This document shows, piece after piece, positions 1-5,257 of a stretch of 5,257 nucleotides of DNA. Source of the stretch: Methanomicrobiales archaeon (GTDB lineage Archaea; Halobacteriota; Methanomicrobia; Methanomicrobiales; Methanospirillaceae). Numbering within the stretch: the stretch's first letter is position 1; every line of letters begins with the position of its first letter. The position numbers and the translations under genes are program-made. The stretch is taken from contig JAAYPD010000237.1 in NCBI GenBank assembly GCA_012520015.1, positions 1 through 5,257 on the forward strand. Reading direction: 5' to 3'. The notes under the pieces were generated by a model, which ran no database searches, had not been told where the DNA came from, and worked only from the letters and a program-made list of their open reading frames with translations.

Positions 1-8
1 CAGGAGAG

Positions 9-3000
9 ATGACCCTCGGTTCTGTAAGTATGAAGATTTGGTTCTTCCTGAAAGGGAGCGAAACCAGAATAAAACTTAACAGTGGAACAGCTGCCCTTAT
101 TCCCGGATCTGGGTGGGACGATATAGTAAGCATTACCTCATCCCTTATCCTGGATGGAACGACGCTCCAGATCGATGCATCACTGAAAAGATCGCTTACT
201 ATCAATGAATACCAGGGATTGGTCCTATCTAAAAAGGCAATCCCAATCCGAAGTAACTTAGCTCCCGAGGCCTCATTACCAGGAATGGGTATTCCGGTTC
301 CGGTTGGCGGGGCCCCGGTTGTTGATGAGATTGATGTCACAATACCAAGTATGCCTGAACCCGAACTATGGGCCAAGCCAGAATATGCCGGATTAAATTC
401 TTCAGGAAATCCTCAGACCTATATTGTTGCAACAGTAAACCTGCCGTTGAAATTTACTGATTCTGAAATCGCATCCCTGGTACAAAAAATCTCGATTAGT
501 ATCAGTGGTACGGAAGCTGCCGTTATACCTGGAGACGAATCTGTCGTAGGAATAGAAAAGAAGAGACTGTTTATCGCAAAAGCAGAAAAAGATGTGATGA
601 AAAAAGCCTCGGTTATGGTGACTGTTTCAGCAACCATTTTTGGAAAATTCCTAAAAATTGAAGTTCCGCTTGAATTTGAATCCGCCTATAAATATGCCTT
701 ATGCGTTGCACCTGCAAAAACAATCCATGTAACAGAGAAAGAGACGGCCACAATTTCTGCCAAAGTGATGTCAATAGATGAAAATGGGATTGGAAATGAT
801 GTACCCGATTCAGTAATCTCTCTTGATGTTCCATTAGACACTTCAGAGTATCTCTCCGTATCCCCTGTCCGGGGAACGGGTTTATTAAATGCAACCATAA
901 AGCAGATTGATAAAACCGAGAGAAAAGATGTTTCACTTACTCTCTCTGCATCTGTTCAAAATGAAGAGATTTCTGATAAGCCAACGATAACAGTAATATT
1001 TGGGAAACCGACAACAGGACCAATAAAAACCCAGTTTGAGAATGATAAAAATAAGATCTCACCATTTATTGCAAATGATCGTACGGTTCTCATGGCACGG
1101 GTTGAATCTGAAGATGGTGAACCTCTTGTTGCATTGTGGACATTCAAACTGGCTAATTCAAAAGGGTGGTTGGATGAACCCAGTTCCCAGACAGTCTATG
1201 GAGAAGGATGGACTGCTGTCGCTCTGCAGGCAACATCACCAGATCCGAATAATGAGAATGCCGAACCCCCTGCATCAGAAGATGTTCTTATAACTGCAGA
1301 AATTGATGGAAAAACGATAGGAAATGTAACCGTTCCTGTTATCCTACTCCCAAGGCCAAAGATCGAAGCGGATCGATATCAGGTCTCCCTCGTCAAAGGA
1401 ACAAAGGGAAATGCATCCGTTAATATTCAAATTATCGATGGTGGAGAAGAATCCTGGGATATTATAATTGACGAGGAGAGAAGCCCTCAAAAACTCGCTT
1501 CAGCAAGTATTAAAAAAATTGACAATACTAATGCTGAACTTACCATTACCGAACTTGAAGTTTCCGGGGAAAGAACAGATGATACGTATGAATCAGAAAA
1601 GATCGTCATTCGTGGAATGCCTCCTTCTGGAATTCTTAATTTCCCACTGGAGTGTCATATTCAGGTTATCATTCAGAAAGAAGGGTTATTTATCAATAAA
1701 ACAGGTCAACGGGATGGTATGTATTATGTCCCGGTTCCAATTGTTGGTGAAGAGTTATCGAAAATACTTATGTTTTCTTACTATTATCTCAATGACGAAG
1801 GTGAAATAGTACGAGAGATTCCTTCTATTACTCCTCCAAATGATCTCATTTTTACGATTTTTGAGGAAGAAGGATCAAAGAGTTATAATGTTGCACTAGC
1901 CTCAAAATTACATATTGAATATCAAAATGCGGGGTTAACTTTTGCCAATTATGCTGCTTTTATGCAGCGACCGATACCTGGTGATGGGAGACCTATCGCA
2001 GTTACATATCGGGCAACTGTTCAGGATCATAAAGGCAAAGAAGAGACGGGGTATTGTGAGTTTACTCTTGGATTAGAAACTCTTGATGCGAATCCAGGGA
2101 GCGCCAGCTGGGAGATTGAAGTAGAACGATGTAAAAAAATCATCAATGTAATGGCTCCTGATATAGCCCGGCCTGAACTTCTTGAACTCGTCGAGAAAAG
2201 AAAAAGAGTTCTTGGTGTTGAGGGGCTTGTTAAACTCAGATGGCAGATTTATGATCGGGCCTATCGCCTGAATATTGAAGAGGCAAAGGACTATTTAGAT
2301 CAGGCAAATGACTATGACACGATTATTGAAGTGCTTGAATGGGTTAAATGGGCTGGTGATCTGGCATTTAACACTGCACTCTCTCCCGTTCTTGGCCCAT
2401 ATATAGCAGCTTGTAACCCGGCGGTTCGAGCATTAGCACCTATATTGGTTAATCAGATTAAAGGGAAGGTACTGTTGGCTCTTGAAGCATATCAGAATGA
2501 TTGGACACTAGAACAATTCTTCAATAAGATTAATCCTTTGAGTGAAATTTTTGGTATCATTGAGTCAAAAGTAGTCGATGTGGATAGACTTGAATGGGGT
2601 GTCCAATTAATAATGGATACCCCAAAAGCTCGAATCATTGCCTGGGGGGCTTTTGCCGGGTATCACTTTTTCAAAGGGATATATTATGGAGTGGATGTCG
2701 GAAAACCCGAACGCTGTTATTCTGTAGTATGTGCAGCTACGCAGACTGCAAAAGAAATTAGAGATGAAGCACTTGTTAACTGGTTAGGTCATCTGGTTGC
2801 AACTCAGGGCCAGAAAAATCTCAAGGATGTAAATTGGTTTGGGACCAATGAGAAGGGATCAGGAGATAAAGTAAAGACATCTTCTGATGGAAAGAAGATA
2901 GGGGATCAGCAGAAACCAGTTGACGGTGAGAAGGTTAAGGTTAAGGAAGGGGATCAGCAGAAACCAGTTGACGGTGAGAAGGTTAAGGTTAAGGAAGGGG

Positions 3001-3599
3001 ATCAGCAGAAACCAGTTGACAGCGAGAAGGTTAAGGTTAAGGAAGGGGACCAGGAGAAACCAGTTGACGGTGAAAAGGTTAAGGTTAAGGAAGGGGATCA
3101 GCAGAAACCAGTTGACGGTGAGAAGGTTAAGGTTAAGGAAGGGGACCTGGAGAAACCAGTTGACGGTGAGAAGGTTAAGGTTAAGGAAGGAGACCTGGAG
3201 AAACCAGTTGACGGTGAGAAGGTTAAGGTTAAGGAAGGAGACCAGGAGAAACCAGTTGACGGTGAGAAGGTTAAGGTTAAGGAAGGAGACCAGGAGAAAC
3301 CAGTTGACGGTGAGAAGGTTAAGGTTAAGGAAGGGGACCAGCAGAAACCAACTGATGCGGAAAAGCAGACAGAAGGTGATAATAAAGAAGTAAAAAATAA
3401 ACTCGATGATTATAAAAAAGCAAAAGATGATTACGAAAAAATACCCGATAAAAATTCAAAAGAAGCAATAGAAGCAAGGAAAGAACTAGATGCTAAGCGT
3501 GCGGATTTATTAATCGAAAAATCAAAGGGTAAAGTGGACGAGGCTGAAAAGTCAGCGTATATAAATGGAATAAATGAGGGAAGAAAAAAAAATCAATGA
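9..3599 (+). CDS. Giant modular protein: Ig-like beta domains, helical region, 16-residue repeat linker, charged helical tail (possibly 5'-partial)
   Basis: I do not recognise this 1196-residue protein as a named family. Residues 1-100 are beta-prone and end in a Pro/Gly-rich linker (85-104). Residues 105-230, 231-332, 335-447, 449-557 and 558-690 alternate hydrophobic and polar residues with Gly/Pro/Asn turns, which suggests a chain of Ig-like domains; these boundaries are estimates. Residues 695-935 switch to helix, with a hydrophobic stretch at about 777-815 and a Cys pair (C903, C908). Residues 965-1119 are the tandem repeat, and 1120-1196 are Lys/Glu-rich helix. I see no signal peptide. 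The start is uncertain: the frame is open to the window edge, and AGGAG at 2-6 lies only 2 bases before the ATG, too close to be a normal ribosome site. The next Met is residue 8. The gene ends inside the next one, just after a nine-A run that may mark a frameshift. A structural stalk or effector-carrier role is inference. Confidence 0.85.
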   Translation: MTLGSVSMKIWFFLKGSETRIKLNSGTAALIPGSGWDDIVSITSSLILDGTTLQIDASLKRSLTINEYQGLVLSKKAIPIRSNLAPEASLPGMGIPVPVGGAPVVDEIDVTIPSMPEPELWAKPEYAGLNSSGNPQTYIVATVNLPLKFTDSEIASLVQKISISISGTEAAVIPGDESVVGIEKKRLFIAKAEKDVMKKASVMVTVSATIFGKFLKIEVPLEFESAYKYALCVAPAKTIHVTEKETATISAKVMSIDENGIGNDVPDSVISLDVPLDTSEYLSVSPVRGTGLLNATIKQIDKTERKDVSLTLSASVQNEEISDKPTITVIFGKPTTGPIKTQFENDKNKISPFIANDRTVLMARVESEDGEPLVALWTFKLANSKGWLDEPSSQTVYGEGWTAVALQATSPDPNNENAEPPASEDVLITAEIDGKTIGNVTVPVILLPRPKIEADRYQVSLVKGTKGNASVNIQIIDGGEESWDIIIDEERSPQKLASASIKKIDNTNAELTITELEVSGERTDDTYESEKIVIRGMPPSGILNFPLECHIQVIIQKEGLFINKTGQRDGMYYVPVPIVGEELSKILMFSYYYLNDEGEIVREIPSITPPNDLIFTIFEEEGSKSYNVALASKLHIEYQNAGLTFANYAAFMQRPIPGDGRPIAVTYRATVQDHKGKEETGYCEFTLGLETLDANPGSASWEIEVERCKKIINVMAPDIARPELLELVEKRKRVLGVEGLVKLRWQIYDRAYRLNIEEAKDYLDQANDYDTIIEVLEWVKWAGDLAFNTALSPVLGPYIAACNPAVRALAPILVNQIKGKVLLALEAYQNDWTLEQFFNKINPLSEIFGIIESKVVDVDRLEWGVQLIMDTPKARIIAWGAFAGYHFFKGIYYGVDVGKPERCYSVVCAATQTAKEIRDEALVNWLGHLVATQGQKNLKDVNWFGTNEKGSGDKVKTSSDGKKIGDQQKPVDGEKVKVKEGDQQKPVDGEKVKVKEGDQQKPVDSEKVKVKEGDQEKPVDGEKVKVKEGDQQKPVDGEKVKVKEGDLEKPVDGEKVKVKEGDLEKPVDGEKVKVKEGDQEKPVDGEKVKVKEGDQEKPVDGEKVKVKEGDQQKPTDAEKQTEGDNKEVKNKLDDYKKAKDDYEKIPDKNSKEAIEARKELDAKRADLLIEKSKGKVDEAEKSAYINGINEGRKKNQ
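2901..3365 (+). repeat. In-frame 48-bp tandem repeat, nine full units plus a partial tenth
   Basis: Nine head-to-tail 48-base units run from 2901 to 3332, and a diverged 11-codon partial unit fills 3333-3365. The protein unit is GDQQKPVDGEKVKVKE, rich in Lys, Glu and Asp. Residues 3-4 vary (QQ, QE or LE), and one unit has Ser for Gly at position 9. Units 1, 2 and 5 are identical in DNA, as are units 8 and 9. Units 6, 7 and 8 differ stepwise by single bases. This near-identity, synonymous sites included, points to recent slippage or unequal crossover. Each unit also contains an inner 6-base doubling (gttaag twice) that encodes VKVK. The array probably forms an extended, charged linker between the helical region and the C-terminal tail; copy number may vary between strains. 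Confidence 0.97.
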
Positions 3600-4842
3600 A
3601 TTGAAAGATTCCTGGGAAAAATTACAGAGTAATCCAAACGATCCGGCCGCTCAAAAGGCTTTTGAAGATGCATGCGAAAAGGTTCAGCAGGATAAACACG
3701 CGATGACGGTTCTGAATGATGAGCCACACAATGTGAACGGAAAAACCTGCAAGCCGGGTGAACAAAGTCCCCTCCGTAGAGATTTTAATGAGCACTGGAA
3801 TGGTGTGTACGAAGGAACTCATTTATCAACCAGACAGCGGTTATTAGAACAGGCAAATAAAAACCTGAGACCTGGTGAAAAGCCCTATACATTAGATGAT
3901 ATTCAAGTCGCACAGATCACCAATGTGAAGGATTCCAAACCAAAAACTCCTGATGAAAAGAGCATAAGATGCACTCTCGATCAAGATGTTACCTATCGGA
4001 TAACAAAAAGGGTGAAGAAAGTCGTTGACGGAAAGGAGGTTAAAGATCCAAAGACAGGTCTTCCGGTTTGGGAGGATGTTAAAGGATCAATGGAAGATAT
4101 TTCACCGGATAATAAATTTGTTCGAAATTCGAAGGGGGAGCCTATAATAGGCGAGGATGGAAAACCAATCGAGGAAAAAGGGACTGGAGCCAGGGATATC
4201 TATAACCAGGAATTTTATAAAACTCAGAAAGGTGACTACCCATATAAGATAGGGCCTGATGGGAAACCGGTAATAGATCAGGACGCATGTAACAGGTATG
4301 CCGAAGACATGGATCAGTCAGTCAATGATGAGCACAGTGCTGAATCGTATGGTGGAGGACAGGAAGATATCAAACCAGCAACCAGGGGTGATATGAAAGG
4401 AAAACCATACAAGGATGTCGTGGCTACGTCAAAGGCGATGGAGTATAAAGTCAATGAATGGTACGGAATTAAAGCTGATAAAAAAGGGATCTCTCCTGAA
4501 GCCAGAGTTGCATACAAGAAAGAGGGGATGCGACAGCTAACGAAGCAATACAGAAACCAGATAGTGCCAGTAATAAACAAATATAATGAACTGGCTAATA
4601 ATCCCAACCCCCCAGTTGTGAAGATACCAGATAATGTCAGAACTGGTTTTGAGATTATGGAAAGGGTTGGGAAGAATGGGTTTACCCCTGCAGATGCCGA
4701 AGCAGCTTTGGCAGAGATGAATGAAACTCCTCTGACTATTGTTCAAAAAATGTCCTCGATCCTGGAATCAGGTCAGAAACACATGCCTGCAGATCTGAAA
4801 CAAAAAGTGAACGAATGGGTAGCGACCCTTCCGGATGAATAA
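3574..4842 (+). CDS. Uncharacterised 422-residue protein; possible C-terminal effector domain of the upstream protein
   Basis: I do not recognise a named family. Residues 1-48 are a charged helical hairpin that resembles the tail of the upstream protein. Residues 50-130 are mixed. Residues 150-237 carry several Gly-Lys-Pro-type turns (GKEV, TGLPV, KGEPI, DGKPI, DGKPV), suggesting beta-hairpins. The most distinctive motifs are DQDVTYR (136-142), YNQEFYKTQKG (210-220), an Asp/Glu/His cluster at 242-262 (E244, D245, D247, D252, E253, H254, E257, then Gly-Gly-Gly), and EGMRQLTKQYRNQ (317-329). These look like a conserved, perhaps catalytic, core. There is no signal peptide or membrane segment. 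The ATG at 3574 is the first after an in-frame stop, but it has only a weak GGA (3567-3569) as a ribosome site. This fits poor independent initiation, translational coupling, or fusion to the upstream frame through the A9 run. A toxin or enzyme role is inference from the layout. Confidence 0.85.
   Translation: MREEKKINELKDSWEKLQSNPNDPAAQKAFEDACEKVQQDKHAMTVLNDEPHNVNGKTCKPGEQSPLRRDFNEHWNGVYEGTHLSTRQRLLEQANKNLRPGEKPYTLDDIQVAQITNVKDSKPKTPDEKSIRCTLDQDVTYRITKRVKKVVDGKEVKDPKTGLPVWEDVKGSMEDISPDNKFVRNSKGEPIIGEDGKPIEEKGTGARDIYNQEFYKTQKGDYPYKIGPDGKPVIDQDACNRYAEDMDQSVNDEHSAESYGGGQEDIKPATRGDMKGKPYKDVVATSKAMEYKVNEWYGIKADKKGISPEARVAYKKEGMRQLTKQYRNQIVPVINKYNELANNPNPPVVKIPDNVRTGFEIMERVGKNGFTPADAEAALAEMNETPLTIVQKMSSILESGQKHMPADLKQKVNEWVATLPDE
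3584..3592 (+). other. Nine-A homopolymer at the junction of the two large frames (candidate slippage site)
   Basis: This A9 run lies within the only 26-base stretch where the first large frame (stop TGA at 3597-3599) and the second (preceded by an in-frame TAA at 3571-3573, ATG at 3574) are both open. Loss of one A, or gain of two, in the DNA or transcript would carry the first frame directly into the second. It would give Gly-Arg-Lys-Lys-Ile-Asn-Glu-Leu across the junction and a protein of about 1610 residues. Other A runs I see in the window are seven or shorter. Whether slippage happens, or the run is a sequencing or assembly error, cannot be decided here. Confidence 0.6.
4024..4045 (+). 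repeat. Isolated sequence resembling part of the 48-bp repeat
   Basis: These 22 bases match bases of the repeat unit from GTTGACGG to GGTTAAGG with the same spacing, about 18 of 22 identical. They encode VDGKEVK, compared with VDGEKVK in the repeat. This could be a displaced, diverged relic of the repeat, or coincidental similarity in a charged hairpin. Confidence 0.3.
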
Positions 4843-4846
4843 AGGA
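4842..4846 (+). promoter_or_regulatory. Shine-Dalgarno-like site for the third gene
   Basis: AAGGA overlaps the last base of the preceding TAA stop and lies 11 bases before the ATG at 4858. The spacing is a little long but plausible. It supports that start and suggests translation coupled to the upstream gene, within one transcript. Confidence 0.5.
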
Positions 4847-4857
4847 AACATCAAGAT

Positions 4858-5257
4858 ATGTCATGCAAGATCAACATCGAAGGAGATTTCCTAATCCCAT
4901 CAGGATTTGTCTCAGCAATCGCTCAGATAAATGAATATCAGGTTAATGATCTGGGTACCAGATGGTATTCTTTGGATTCACCGGATCTCTCGCAGGAAGT
5001 TGAAGATCTGCTTAAACAGATGAGGCCTGCAGAGACATTTTTACTTTTCCAAGCGATATCTTCTCTGGTTTTACCGGTTTTCATCTGGGATTGCTATTGT
5101 GCATATTTTCCTCTGTCAAATTTTCAGATTTCTGCATATATACCCGATTATGATGGGATTATTCCTCCATTATTGATTTGGAAGGATGGTTCAGAAGAAC
5201 AATTACACATTAAGCGTGTGACAGACAGGGAAACTCTTATTCATATCATTGATGATA
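4858..5257 (+). CDS. Small acidic protein of unknown function, 3'-truncated by the window edge; candidate immunity or partner protein
   Basis: The frame is open for 133 codons from the ATG and runs off the window end. It begins MSCKINIEGDFLIPSGF and ends ...TLIHIIDD. The visible part is acidic: about 20 Asp/Glu against 8 Lys/Arg. It mixes predicted helix (about 42-58) with hydrophobic strands, including a stretch rich in Leu, Val, Phe and Trp at about 60-80 that holds the Cys pair in DCYC. There is no N-terminal signal peptide. No earlier in-frame start is possible after the stop of the preceding gene, 15 bases upstream in the same frame, and an AAGGA site supports this start. The close spacing implies co-transcription. 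A small acidic gene directly after a possible effector domain is the usual position of an immunity or chaperone gene. That is inference only, and I recognise no family. Confidence 0.8.
   Translation, partial: MSCKINIEGDFLIPSGFVSAIAQINEYQVNDLGTRWYSLDSPDLSQEVEDLLKQMRPAETFLLFQAISSLVLPVFIWDCYCAYFPLSNFQISAYIPDYDGIIPPLLIWKDGSEEQLHIKRVTDRETLIHIIDD

Noticed and set aside
613..936. Minus-strand open frames of 60-110 codons within the first gene, and similar ones in the second
   Set aside because: They lie opposite long, well-supported + strand genes, have no clear ribosome site or protein-like composition, and are expected by chance.
2901..3332. CRISPR array
   Set aside because: The 48-base units are directly adjacent without unique spacers and encode an in-frame protein repeat.
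2920..3393. Arg/Lys/Leu-rich open frame overlapping the repeat array
   Set aside because: The 48-base unit is a multiple of three, so a stop-free alternative frame stays open through all copies automatically. It has no ribosome site, and the main frame explains the DNA.
3556..3567. TATA-box-like sequence (gtatataaat) before the second gene
   Set aside because: An archaeal TATA element would set transcription about 25 bases downstream, after the ATG at 3574. The site lies in coding sequence and no other promoter element supports it.
3596..3599. ATGA stop-start overlap at the end of the first gene
   Set aside because: The ATG at 3596 is in a third frame that stops two codons later, so it does not start the second gene.
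4843..4857. Terminator or promoter between the second and third genes
   Set aside because: The gap is only 15 bases, with no inverted repeat, T-run or TATA-like element; it holds just the ribosome-site region.

Overview
The window looks like one stretch of a single gene cluster in a prokaryote. Everything I can support is on the + strand. Frequent ATA (Ile) and AGA/AGG (Arg) codons, moderate GC, purine-rich Shine-Dalgarno-like sequences and tightly packed genes would fit a methanogenic archaeon of the Methanomicrobiales (Methanospirillum-like). That is an impression from composition; no marker gene is present to prove it.

Layout: (1) 9-3599, a very large modular protein whose true N-terminus may lie upstream of the window. 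It has several beta-rich, Ig-like segments (about residues 1-690), then an alpha-helical part with one hydrophobic stretch (about 695-935), then a charged linker made of nine perfect-length 16-residue repeats plus a partial tenth (965-1119), then a charged helical tail (1120-1196). (2) 3574-4842, a 422-residue protein that overlaps the end of the first gene by 26 bases in another frame. Its central and C-terminal part has dense Asp/Glu/His/Tyr motifs that look like the core of an uncharacterised domain. (3) 4858 to the window end, a small acidic protein with no stop before base 5257, lying 15 bases after the second gene. There are no RNA genes, insertion sequences, CRISPR arrays or clear terminators, and no stretch over 300 bases lacks a gene.

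The most interesting point is the junction between genes 1 and 2. The only place where the two frames overlap (3574-3596) contains a run of nine A residues, the longest homopolymer I see in the window. One A fewer, or two more, would join the two frames into a continuous protein of about 1610 residues. The helical segments on either side of the junction resemble each other, as if they were successive repeats of one domain. The locus may therefore encode one giant protein that is split by a real mutation, a phase-variable tract, transcriptional slippage, or a sequencing error.

Taken together, the arrangement is a long beta-domain stalk, a repetitive charged linker, a distinctive C-terminal domain and a small acidic gene immediately downstream. 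It resembles the general layout of polymorphic-toxin or effector loci with a downstream immunity gene. This functional reading is inference; none of the three proteins was recognised as a named family.
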